A DNA stretch of 64,000 nt from Pelodera strongyloides (Eukaryota; Nematoda; Chromadorea; Rhabditida; Rhabditidae), in the NCBI GenBank assembly GCA_036852015.1, contig JAANDG010000571.1:1-64000 (forward strand). The letters run 5' to 3'. Positions 1 through 11,789 of this stretch are shown here, in pieces. The notes beneath the pieces were generated by a model. It had not been told where the DNA came from, made no database searches, and saw only the letters and a list, made by a program, of their open reading frames with translations. The position numbers were made by a program, and so were the translations under genes. The first letter of the stretch is position 1; every line of letters begins with the position of its first letter.

Positions 1-356
1 AAATTATATTACTACTGACTGGTTGAGATACTGACTGAGCTGACGAAGCCACAATATCTTTTATTAATTGAAGAATAATAAATAATAGTTTAGGAATAAT
101 TTTTGACGCATTATATAATGTAAATGTGCATCATATAAAATGATGATGAGAAGTTTGACATAATTTGAACTTTGCCTCTTATTTACAGTTTTATTGGTGT
201 TTCTATTAAGTTGCACCATATGGATGTTTGCATATGCTAATAAACGTTGAAATGTTGAAATGTATCTGCATGGAAGCTACTACCAGTTCTCATAGTGCTT
301 TGAATTCATTCATTTGAATTCATTTGAATTCATTCATTTGAATTTATGGACCCATA
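1..356. other. AT-rich upstream region
   Basis: No gene seen. It ends in a short direct repeat built from GAATTCATTCATTT units at about 298-345, just before the start codon of the first gene. Confidence 0.5.
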
Positions 357-1099
357 ATGGAAATCGACCCCCCAACTGTTCATATTTCCCACCAAACCCC
401 AACTTCCCGTCCTCAATTCGCCAACCGCCAGATTATTTCAACTATCACCGACCTATTCTCCGATTTGAAATTATTTATTCGTGACGAAATTGCTGAAGCT
501 TTTCGAAGGAATGATCTACGCAATCAATTCGTCATTCTCAACGTGGAGGAAGGAAATCGGGTGAGTACAGATTTTGATATAGCTTGCAAAACCTATCTGT
601 ATGCAATTACTCACCCGATTCCTTTCATGTTGTGGGGGCTAGGCAAAACCCATACCAAAAGCGCCCTATTTTATGCTCAATGAACTCTGGCTTCCGTGTC
701 CCATATTTTAAGGAGTTGTCTGAGAAGCTCAAGAAGATTCCGGAATTGGCCCACATCATTGTTCGTCGTGCTGAGACAGCTCAACAACGCCGAGAAGGCT
801 TCCTCCGCAGACAAGCAGCACGAGAACAAGCAGAGATCAATGATCAATCAATGGTGACCTCATGCGAGGCAGAACAGCCCAAGACACCACCACCAATTGA
901 AAATCCCCGCGAGGAAAATGGCACGCAATTGCCCTCCCCCTCTCCCCAGGCTACCTATAATGTTGATCAATTAAGTGATCCTGCTGTTCATGTTTTTGAT
1001 GCTTACGAACCCCCTGTTCGTCATTGTGCTGGTCTTAAAGATGATGTAAGAGAAATCCGTGAAATGTTTGAACAGTTTATGTTTCCACGACCTAGGTGA
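357..1099 (+). CDS. Hypothetical two-exon protein, about 196 aa
   Basis: I do not recognise this protein. Exon 1 runs 357-560 (68 codons) and ends at a GTGAGT donor; exon 2 starts after TATTTTAAG and runs 713-1099 (129 codons including stop), both in phase 0. The product is hydrophilic, with no signal peptide or membrane segment. Exon 1 encodes an amphipathic helix-like stretch. The start of exon 2 is rich in Arg, Glu and Gln (for example RRAETAQQRREGFLRRQ) and looks like a coiled coil, followed by a Pro-rich linker and a short acidic-basic C-terminal helix ending in RPR. The 152-base intron contains an inverted copy of the donor region (the sequence GAATCGGGTGAGTA recurs in reverse complement near 604-622), so it can fold back on its own donor. 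A polyadenylation-like AATAAA lies at about 1284. Exon 1 could instead be a separate short frame, but phase and codon use favour one gene. Confidence 0.5.
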
Positions 1100-4000
1100 T
1101 TCATTAATTATCATACGAAATTCGACTACCTTGTAACGACTTTTGCTTCTTTGAAATTTGCAACATATTGATATATTTATATTGTATTAGCACCACATAA
1201 GTAGCTAGACCTCTTAAACGTGTCTAGCCTGTGAGTGTTTATCTCTCTGTATTGGTTCTACATAATTTTGTGCACTTTTTTTGCAATAAAGAGTTAATAA
1301 TTTATTACTTGCGCTGTCACTTGCATTGGGAAAATTTTGCTTCGCAACCCTTTTCATCTATTGCTCTTCCTAAGAGTCTAATAAAAATGCGTAAACAAAA
1401 CAGTGATCGAAAACCGTATGTTCATCTACTTACTTATTGACAAAATTGACACGGATTTACGGTCTGTCGGCTTCTTCCGCCTGATTAAACTTCAAAATAG
1501 TCTTCTGATGGTTTGCAAAAGAGAAACAAAAAAGTATTCAAACAAACAATCTGCTTCACATTGCCTCAGTGGTTTCATCATTCAATACTTATACCATGTA
1601 ACTGACTGAGTCAGCAAGCAGCAAAGAAGCTCCATCCTTTATTCGAACATTTTATTCGCGCTACTTGAGCATCAACAAATTTTCATTTGCGTCATGACTT
1701 ACTACATGATAATTATCCTTTGTGTTATTAGCTAGGATCGCCCCAGGTACTCCAATTTGTAATCATTTGGAATAGATTCAGCGACTCTTCTTTGAGGTTT
1801 TTACAGCTGACAAAAGTATATTTCTAGTCGCCATAAATTTAAGCACCACTCTGATGAAATGCCGGGCAGTCGCCGCGCGAGAAAACAGAGCCAGTGGCGC
1901 GCCAAAGGCGTGCTAGTCCCGTTGACTCATACATGGCACACAGAGGTGCGAGGGTGTCGTACCAGCAAATTTGGCGTGCTGCGGGGCAACTCTGCCCATA
2001 TTCCACAGTCGCTGGGCGTTTCCATTATATTTTTATTCATTTGACTAAAGGTATTTGACCAAAGAATTACTATAGAACTAGTCCTGTTTCTAAAAAAGTT
2101 TTATTGAGCAAATCTTTCATCTGGAAGAAATATTAAATATCTATTAAGGCAACGGCAGTATTTGCCCTTGACTTGTAGCATGCGTGTTTTTCAGAGAAAA
2201 CAAGACAGCTTCGTTTTTTTATAAGATAAATTTGGTCCCACTAATAATGACCAAAATTATTTTATGAACAAGAATAATGAACAGAACTTTGATACTATTA
2301 TTTCCTTAATTAAACTCCTTTCGCCAGTGACTACTACATACGTACATACTAATTAATTACGCTAGAAAATTTCTTTCCCTCTTTCCTCAACTCTTCCTCC
2401 CTGTCTCCCCTTTTTCTCGCTCTCCTCTACCTCTTTATTATTCTCACTCTCAATCGTTTACCTATTTATCCACCATAATTTCATTTACGGTTTTCGTGCT
2501 TGAATTTCTACTATTCCAAGTATTAGAGAGATCTTTTTTCAAATTCTGTGTTTTCCAACTCTGAACCTCGGACGCGCAGCGCAGCAATGCATTTGCGCGG
2601 ACGCCGAATTGCAGGAGCGCGTCCGCGCAAATGTGTTGCTGCAGTGCGCGCAAACGGACCACGTGCATGCACAATGCCTTCCCCTCGCACCCTTTTCGCA
2701 CTATTGCGCCCTCTTAAAACGATACAAAAACCAAATAAAAAGCATAAAAAGGGACTGAATGGGTTTATTTGCGTACATAAAGTCATAACACACAATATAA
2801 TAACAACAAAAAAACAGAAATATGGTAACTAAACATCATTATATGTATTCAATGAGGTGCGTACGCTAACAACTAACAAGTAACAACTGGCAACTTTAGG
2901 ATCCTTAATTACTGTGCCGGCTGGTTCTAGGAATCAAAAAGAAAACATAAGTTATGATAAATAACAAAAAGAGCACCTAACTAAAATATCAAAAAACTAC
3001 GTGGTTGCAAGACTAATAAACTAAACGAGTACGAGTAATAACACGCATCAGTCATGATCTGCAACTAACTGTAATAATCACCAATCTGGATGCACATTCT
3101 CTTGGTGCAATTTAATACATAAGTCTAATGTGCTACGATAATATACCTATCAAATGTAAAAGATCCATAGAAGAATAATAAAAAAATACTATCACGATTA
3201 TACAAATTAACAACTCTGAGGAGGAAATAGACAGATGATATGGACAAGTGGCTCGAGCTTAACAAAATCGCTTATCGCTATCGAGCCAAGGCATTTTTAA
3301 TCACCAAACCCTCGTACGGAGTCAGGCGTGACACCGTTTGTTGAGCGCTCGAAAGCCTCGAGTCCTTTGTTGCTCTTCATACTTCAACCGCAGCAAAGTG
3401 AAACGTCCAGGAGTTCACCGCCGGTTATCGTTCGTCCAATTTAGTAGCGATTGCCCATCCACGTATCCGCCGCCAACCATTTCGCAAGTAAACCTGAAAA
3501 CAGTAAGAAACAGTACGTAATTACACACTTAATTGCTTATTTGCTGATTTATTGACCCTCAGTTATACTACTACATACAAAATAAGAACATAGCTTGAAA
3601 GAAAATTACATAATTACCTATGTATATTTGCCATGTGTCTGTGTCCAGAGAAGAGACAACACACAACGCGCCAAACCTTATTTAATGAAGCTACACAATA
3701 CAGAACACTGTAACTTCTTAAAGACTATAAAGCAAATAAGCCCTTATTTACCTGTTGAATGTAGATTGTATTGTACCCGTCGCCAACGGAGAGATTTGTT
3801 TGTGATCTAAACTGAATACGTTATCGTTCAACCTATTGACTTTTAGCAACATAAACATTTGCAGGAATTCGACTCGGTTTAAGTCATACGCCAAAGTAGT
3901 TTACGAATTTAGACATAAAATATCATCAACATACAACAGGACAAACCTAATCACAGCACACCATGCAGCAGGCTATCCGCTAAACCCGAAACCCATTTCT

Positions 4001-5722
4001 TGGGGAGAAGCTGTACTCTGGAGCGAATTTTTGTCCTGGTTCGGGTGCAGGGCAGCACTGCAATCCAATCTAAAATGTTGATGATTCAAAAAGTTACGGC
4101 TATATTCACATAGGAATTGATAATTGCTCTGACTGCTGACTGCTCACTGGTGCTGGTGACATACAAAATAGCATTCGAATTCTACAGCGAGCATGTCAAG
4201 GCAAAAGCCAGTATTTTCCCTATCTCAGGGAATCGAGTGATGAATATGGCCTCTGAAGCAAGCATAAAGAAAATTACATAATGATTAGGAAACACTTCTG
4301 CAAAATGCACGAAAAATTCATAAGTAAAACGGGAATATCAAAGAAAACTACCTGGAAAACGCCATGAAGCTGTTCAATCGCTTATAGAATGGGATCCTAT
4401 GTGATGTCCATTGAAACCTAGAACATTTGTGGATGCAGCCATAAAAAAATAAGCACTCATTTATACGAAAGAACTTTAGACACAATCGGCACTTGAATAC
4501 ATACCTTGTACATTGTACTGTGGTGCATTCGAAGTCCCGATCGACGAACCCATCCATCCATCATGAACTGCAATCTTCTTAAAGTTTTATGTATAATACA
4601 TAACAACACAAAAAGTGGATATAAGCGCAATCGGGCAATATTTGTAGGCAAATTTCACGTTATGAGCTGGAACAACTGACTATAAGCTTAACGATGCACT
4701 AACAACAAAGTCAAACATAAGAAAAAAGAATAATAACAAGGATAAACATCTTATACTTGAAATTTTTTAGTTTCGGAACTTTTTTTGTGCACCGTTTGAG
4801 CGCTTTTGCACTTTTTCCGGCAGTTTTGCGGCAAGTACAGTATGCTGGCTACGGTACTCCACGCAGGAAATAAAAACCCAAATTTACCGCGCACCTATCC
4901 GCGTACTTTGCAAACTGCGCGGAACGCGCCAAAGTACGCGCGCGTTCACAAAAGCGCGGCTAGCTACGCGTGCACTCCAATTTGCGCGGGTAGCTACGCG
5001 CGCGTCTGCGCGTCCGAGAACGTAGAAGAAAGCGAATACGGTATAATTTTCTTTAAAAGCTGGTCAACGTGTAATTAGATAATTAGAGGCCTGTTCCCCA
5101 ATGGTTTTCTTGCTTCATTGCACATTGAAGTGTTTGACCTTGCCTGTCCAACGTAGACAGCTTTATTTGGTCTTCAATCTTCCACCTGACATAACTCCGA
5201 TACCTAGACAGTGTAATAACATCGAGAATGACACGGTTTGTATGGAGCCCGGCCAAAAAAAGCAAGGGAGTCCACCACTAACTGCCAGTTCACCTCGTCC
5301 TGTCCTTGCAAGGGTTTCATGAGTGCACTGAGATATGTTGACGTCAACGCTGACTGTTTTTCTGTGCTTATTTTATTGTTTACGAAATGTTTATATAGAC
5401 AGACAGCCACTATGAGCACATTTGTGAGCACTTTACTATGAGCACTATGAGCACACTATGAGCACTTTACGCTCACTCAAACACAATGATTTTATCGTGA
5501 TTCAAACTCTATGCATTTCATTACATAATTTACTCTATGCATTTGCTCGTATACGGCACCATGCATCCACACTGATATGTTTGGTGTGTTTGGTGTTTGA
5601 TTTGGTGGTGATGCACCCCTATGCTGATATGTTTGGTGTGCAGCGTATTCTGATGAGTTCGGGCTGATTGTCAGTGATTGTTAGTGACGAGTGACATTTC
5701 AGTATTTGTTGAAATAATTATT
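1100..5722. other. Intergenic region, no confident gene
   Basis: Mostly AT-rich sequence with three unusually GC-rich patches (about 1860-2010, 2565-2690 and 4885-5015) dominated by GCGC words and short inverted repeats. Short minus-strand stretches at about 3420-3500, 3750-3805, 4010-4075 and 4505-4580 have splice-like borders, but several frames are open at once and I could not build a consistent gene. A remnant resembling the right end of the GAGGCC-type element lies near 4235-4250. A TATGAGCAC tandem repeat occupies about 5410-5465. Confidence 0.4.
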
Positions 5723-8700
5723 ATGGACCTGGATGTCATAGCAAACCCAACCGTTTATCTCTGGTTACTTCGATGTCTCGGCGTTTGCAGTTTAATTGCC
5801 GATCTGCTAATGATTCGCCGTATCTATTATCACAAATTACGTGGATTTGCCACTTACAAATACTATATGGCTAATGTACAGGTAATGTATAGTGTGTAGT
5901 GTATAGTTTTTTTCCTATTCCATTTTCAAGCGGGTACATTATAGCTGCATCAGTTTTGTATCTCACGCGCAAAATATCCCAATTTACGTTGAAACACCAC
6001 GTACATGATAAACGGGCATGGAGAGTCCAACATATGTTTTAAAACCACGTGCCACACCGTTTGAAATCTTTACACCTACATTCTTGGTCAACGTCGTCAT
6101 ATCGGAGAATATTTTACGAACTTTTGGTTCTTTTCTCATTGTCAGCTGTATCTCCATGTATTTCGATGTAATCTCACTACTCCACCTCATAATCAATCGG
6201 GACTAAAATCTGCATGGGATACATGGGGACAAGTTGTCTACAATACGCACAACCACGTGTCACACAGCTTCAAACAACATGTTCCGAATGCACTTGTTTA
6301 ATAGTCCAGGGTTGACACAATTGCCTCAAGCCTCAAGCTGTTCCAGTTATGGTCAACATTGCTCGACTTACATTTTACTATTTTATTTCAACCCGTCCCA
6401 TTATTCCCACTACTGGGAGGGTACACACGAGGCGTATTGTTTGAGGTCTTTGGAATAGATACGGGGAATCAATTTGTAAGTTTTCTGAAAAAATTTAAAA
6501 TATATATTATGACGTAGCCAAAGAATAGGACACTGAGCGAGCTTGAGTAGAACCCGCACCCCCGTCAAGGGGCAAAGCACTAGGCAACGCCTTGATCCGC
6601 CATGATTAGTTTACGAAACCTAACTTTAGGAAATGAGAACTTGCTCTTGCACCGAGCAGTCATTTATATGCGTGCCATTTTTGTCTTGGAAATTGCTCTT
6701 CTTTAACCCAACTCATATTCTAGGTGATATTTGTGGTGTTAATCGAACTACACTTTGCTGCGATTTGTATTTCATATTTTTACAAGTTTCAAGCAGTTTT
6801 GCCGAACAGAAGCCGGTTAAAATTAAGACGTGAAACAAATACAACAGTAGTTGTGTTTATAAATGTAAGTTGCGTATAGTAACGCAAAGTTTGCGTCATG
6901 CATATGCTATGCAACAGCATTCACAGAAAGTACTCTATGTGTTTATACTCTATGTATTTATACTCTATGTATACATACTCTATGTATTTATTTATTAAAT
7001 AACACCGAGATGTGCATCAAATAATATGATGAAGGGAAAGCAATGTAGATATAACGAAATCAGTTGTACTGTAGTCGATTAGCAATCGGTTAAAAGAAAA
7101 ATGGGAAAGTGTATCATACAAGTGTAGTATCTTGGCCTGCTTTACATAGTTATTTCCCGAAATCTTTTGTTATATGGGCGACATTGTATTGTTACCTCAA
7201 AAAATGGGCCACGAGATAAGAACAACATCATCAGGAAATGAAATACACTTTTTGTTTCACTAGTTTTGGAGCGCGTCTCTTTTGTGTAATAAATAGTGCA
7301 TTATTCGTAGTAAATACGAAAGTGCTGATGTCCAGTCCACACCACGTGCGTCATGATAACTTGCAATAAGCTTAATATAATTAAGCCGATAAATGTGTTA
7401 GTGCAAAACAATTGTTGTTATTCGTCGAATCCACATTCACAGATTTTCTTTTTTCACAGATTTTCTTTCAAATGTAGCAGGCTGTGCATTTTCCACGGTC
7501 ACGTTTTAAATTAGAATGATTTTTTTGAGGAAGTTAATTAAGTCAAGCAAAGCATTAAATGGAGCAACAGTTTAGGTATTTTGTCTAGCTCCCTCGGCAC
7601 TTTTGTTAATACTGGCCAAGCTACCTGTGAATGAGCAAATGCAAATTATTGAGCAGGTACGTCTTTTTAGGAACTTGAATTTATTTATTTTATTATTTTT
7701 ATTATTATTATTTATTTATTATTTATTTATTATTTATTATTTATTATTTATTATTTATTATTTATTTAGATTTATTATTTATCAGGATTTAGGGGATTCT
7801 TAGTTATTCTTATTATTTTTATTTATTTTTATATTTATATTTATTATTTATTATTTATTATTATTAGTTATTACTTTTTATTACTTATTATTATTTATTA
7901 TTTCATTATTATTCTTCCTAATTCTTACCCGTCGGCTACCGCCGCCTGAGGCGTCTTCCAATATTCGCTGATGGTCGCTATGTTTCACTGGGCTATATCT
8001 ATAAGTAGAAGCAACTATTTCTCGCAAGAATAGTTTCCTGGGGATAGAACTTAGTTTTGGTTCGCCCATTTTAGGACGTTGACTATATTCCTCCTAAATT
8101 GCCTGTAAATCGTTGGACTAATATAGCGACCAAAAAATTTCCAAAACCGAAAAGCAGCGGAATAAGCGCGTGGCTGATACGCCGCATGTTTCGCTGGGAT
8201 ATATAAGTTAGAAGCAAACATTTACATGAAAGGAAATGGTTTTCATCTTTGTTATTTTTCCTTTTGAAACCTACACCGATATCAAACACGGGGATAGATC
8301 TTAGTTTCTGTTGACTGTATTCCTCCTAAATTGACTGCAACTTGTTCTACTCTAGGACCGAAAAAATTGCCGAAGCCTACTAAAAGCAGCTTAATATCGC
8401 GTGGCTGATACGCCGCAATGTTTCGCTGGGCTAAGTTAGGAGGAAACATTTCTATGCAAAGAGTCTCCAGCCTTTCATTTTTCCTTTTGAAACCCATACC
8501 AATATTAAACACGGGTTAGAACTTAGTTTCCGTTGACTATATTACTCCTAAATTGTCTGCAACTTGCTGGACTCTATAAGTCTATAACCTAAAAAAAATT
8601 TGCCAAATCCTAAAAGCAGCGGAATAAGTGACCGCTATTTTACTTTTTGAAACCTATACGAATGTTAAACATGGGATCGAACATAGTTTTAGTGTGCCCT

Positions 8701-11700
8701 TTATATAACTGGTGAACGTATTCCTCCTAAACTGTCTGCAAATCGTTAGACTCTATAAAGCAGAAAAAATCCGAAATCCTAAAAAAATTGTCACAGATCT
8801 TTTCCTTAACTGTATTAAACTAAGAATGTCGTCGAACGTTACATGTGATACCGTGTATTATCCATACTAAAGCAAAAACTACGCGAAATTAAGAAATTCT
8901 GTTGAATGTTCTTTCGTTCGACCGAAACATCGCTCAATATTGGACGCTCGTTTCATGGGAAATAAGGGAAATGTGCAGAGAATTACTCAATGCTTTGTTG
9001 CAAAATATGTCGACTAAATCTTTGTAAAATGAGTAAATGAAAAATTAGACTACGAAGTGATTACACAAAAGTATTTCATAAAAAGTGTCAAGGATTGTGA
9101 TTTGGTAGTTCTTTGAGTTGTGAGTGTTCTTTGTTTCCTAATATGAGCTGCGCGCCACCGCGCCTGAACGATACACCACACATATTCCACATATGCAGCC
9201 TTTTTTGGACATTTGTGAGAGGGGCGCTCGGGAAGTGAGATGGCTCAGTGCACGGGAACGTGAACTACTGAACCAATCCTACAACCTGAGCGTAACGCAC
9301 ATCATCCAAACGTACACTCAAACAAACGCACAAACAAACAAAGCTCCCAACTTTATATAATAAGATAAGTTATAAGTTATAAGTTATATATTATTTATTA
9401 TTATATTTGTTATTATTTTTATTATTTTTACCGTTTACAATTTACAATTTACCTTTTTTTATTATTTTATTATTATTATTTTTTATTATTATTTCTTGGT
9501 TATTATTTAAATTTGTAGTATTAAAAACGATATATTTTAAGAAATACCCAGCTCAAATGGAGAAGCTCCTTGCCTTACCCGGACTAACAGTGTATGAAAT
9601 TGAACGAAATTTGTGGATGCATTTATTTTTGATCTATGTTTCCACAGTTGTGCCCATTATGGCAGCATATGTTATTACTATAACATTATTAATTATCAGA
9701 GAACTAAACAAACAAAAGGTAATGTTTTGAACGTATTACTAACCGGCTTCTGTTTTTAATAAATGGTAAATATTAAATTGTAAATAACGTTTATTATCGT
9801 TTATTATTTATTATTTATATTTTTGATTTTTGATTTTTTACTATTATTAAAAGTTTATATTCTCCTTCTTCCATATTTCTTATGACTTTTTATTATTTTC
9901 TGCTATATTATGTAAATTTGTAATACCCAGCACACGTGGAGCTTTCTCTTCATAGCTTTCTCTAGCAAACATTTTTTTGAGCAATTAAAGCGAAATGCCG
10001 GCCGGGTTCTGGAACACATCATCATCATCACCAGAAACGCTGCACTGAGTACACGATAATTCTTATGCTTATGCAAATGAACATAAATTAGAATAAACAA
10101 TTTCGAGCAATTTCGAGCAAATTAGCATAAATACAACAAAAAAAATCAGTTTTCCACGGTGCGTTTCTAAAACCGGCCGGTATTTCTCGCGAACTTAAAG
10201 GGAGAGGCCCATGAGAAAAAAGTTGTGCTTAATTTACTTACACAGCATGTCCGGAATTTTAGAAATACTTCTGTCAAAACCGCATTTCTTTACACCTAGA
10301 ACACGCAAAGTTATTATCCGGCAAACTTTTCGGCCAGGTACCGTAGTCAGAATCAATTTTTGCGCTTTTGGGCATTACAGTATTGGAAACGCCCTGTTAT
10401 GGGGTTTGCAAGTATGCCGAAAAAATTGTCTTGGAAAAATGAGTCTTGGAACGATCTCATGTTATATATTCATTCTTAGTTCCAAAGTACGGTACCTCGT
10501 GTACATACTTGCAAGGAATTGTTGCATACTTGCAAACCCCATTAATATCATAGGAATGATTTTCATTCGTTTTAACATTACTTTGAAGAGAAAGGATGAA
10601 AATAAACGGATTTAAACCGTAAAAACGTTCTGACTACGGTACCTGGCCGAACAGTTTGCCGGGGAATAACTCTGTGAGTTCTAGGTGTAAAGAAATTCTA
10701 TTTTCACAGAAGTATTTCTAAAATTCCGGACATGCTGTGTAAATAAATTAAGGACAACTTTTTTCTCATGGGCCTCTCCCTTTAACGAACACACTGCTGG
10801 AAAAGCATAATATTATAATTTTAGGCATATATGAGTGCAAGTACCTATCGCCTGCACTTGAGAACGACTATTAGCCTTGTTCTTCAGGCAAGCAAATTTT
10901 TTTAAATAAGTTTCTGGGTGCCTATGATGCTTTGGGATGTCTGGGATGTTTTTGGAGATGTGTCTCGGATGTCTCTGGTTCTTTCGGATGACACGTTCTG
11001 GTTTCTGGATGTCCGAGATGTTTCTGGATGTTTTTGGTGTCTTAAACAGTAAGCCACCCATGACAACATGGCAGATTAAATGCTTTATTGAGTGATGTAT
11101 TTATCGTTTTGTTTACTTATTTATTGATTTATGGCTGACAGGGGTCGAAAAAAAAGTTTCGTTTCAGACGGCAACACCAGTAATAGTTCGAGTGATACCA
11201 ATTACCATTATCGTATTCAGCTTATTAATGGAGTTTGAGAAAGTTCAAGGTACACAATTACATCACTAAGAGCAATGAGCAATTTTCATAGCAGCTTGCA
11301 AAATAGCCAACAACCTCGCAGCAAAAGCACATGGCGCTACATTAGGCGACTATTTTTTATGAAATGAAGGAAAAAAACTGAGCTTGATCTTTTGACTGAT
11401 TTAATCTTGATGATCTACATTTCTTTTCCCACATTAGGGGGATTTAGCTTTATATAATAGGGTCTTTGCTCCAAAAAGAGTGCAATGAACATTACAGTGA
11501 ACATTTCATTACAAACTCCCTCCCGGTAATCACCCCTATGCTGATGTTTGGTTTGCAGCGTATTATGATGAGTTCGGGCTTGAATAGTGACTAGCGGTCA
11601 TGTTATGTCGTGTTTAGGTTTCCTTTTTCACAAAAATAATTTTCAAAAATAAAAATTTCAGAATTATCTCTATTAATATTACTAATCACGTCTACACATT

Positions 11701-11789
11701 CGTTATGGACTTTTTTCACACAACTGATGACCAGCAAATCGCAGAGAAAAGACTTCATTAAATTTCTGAAATGCCAAAGACAAGGTTAG
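5723..11789 (+). CDS. Serpentine chemoreceptor, class I (Sri-like), 319 aa
   Basis: A seven-transmembrane G-protein-coupled receptor of the nematode Sri class, expected in the membrane of chemosensory neurons. Exons: 5723-5881, 6347-6475, 6724-6864, 7576-7656, 9542-9718, 10825-10887, 11168-11249 and 11662-11789. They sum to 960 bases with consistent phases. Family signatures include FQPVPLFPLLGGY after TM2, the EQ...YP.....LPG..VYE block before TM5, and MSASTYRLH before TM6. The last exon encodes TM7 with STHS and a short basic tail ending FLKCQRQG. Length fits the family (about 320-350 aa). The intron after exon 6 has a GC donor (CAG|GCAAGC); staying in frame allows no GT alternative, because reading on meets TAA. 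Intron 4 is rich in TTATTTA microsatellite and intron 5 holds two abutting MITEs. A paralog with the same eight exons lies at 50179-54201 on the minus strand. Ligand unknown. Confidence 0.85.
7676..7915 (+). repeat. TTATTTA microsatellite
   Basis: Long run of TTA/TTTA units inside intron 4 of the Sri gene; a similar run lies at about 9370-9500. Confidence 0.9.
9985..10198. mobile_element. Family A TTAA MITE
   Basis: Begins TTAAAGCGAAATGCCGGCCGG and ends in its imperfect inverted copy, CCGGCCGGTATTTCTCGCGAACTTAA. It lies in intron 5 of the Sri gene. Its right-hand TTAA (10195-10198) is also the left-hand TTAA of the next element. Confidence 0.85.
10195..10785. mobile_element. Family C palindromic TTAA element, 591 bp
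   Basis: Starts TTAAAGGGAGAGGCCCATGAG and ends CATGGGCCTCTCCCTTTAA. The arms remain complementary for well over 100 bases inward, through the GGACAACTT/AAGTTGT and TTTACACCTAGAAC segments. It carries no transposase frame. The 134-codon frame inside it (10211-10615) is a by-product of the repeat. A second copy lies at 63027-63970. Confidence 0.9.
10920..11040 (+). repeat. Degenerate GGATGTCTCTGG tandem repeat
   Basis: Irregular tandem units related to GGATGTYTCTGG inside intron 6 of the Sri gene. Confidence 0.7.

Noticed and set aside
2462..2832. Overlapping frames on both strands with ARG-rich products
   Set aside because: They read a GC-rich inverted-repeat patch in several frames at once.
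3420..4640. Possible minus-strand gene with exons near 4580-4505, 4075-4010, 3805-3750 and 3500-3420
   Set aside because: Borders look splice-like, but two or three frames are open in each piece, phases do not chain and no family motif appears.
10211..10615. 134-codon open frame on the plus strand
   Set aside because: Lies wholly inside the palindromic family C element and has no protein features; the second copy of the element does not keep it open.
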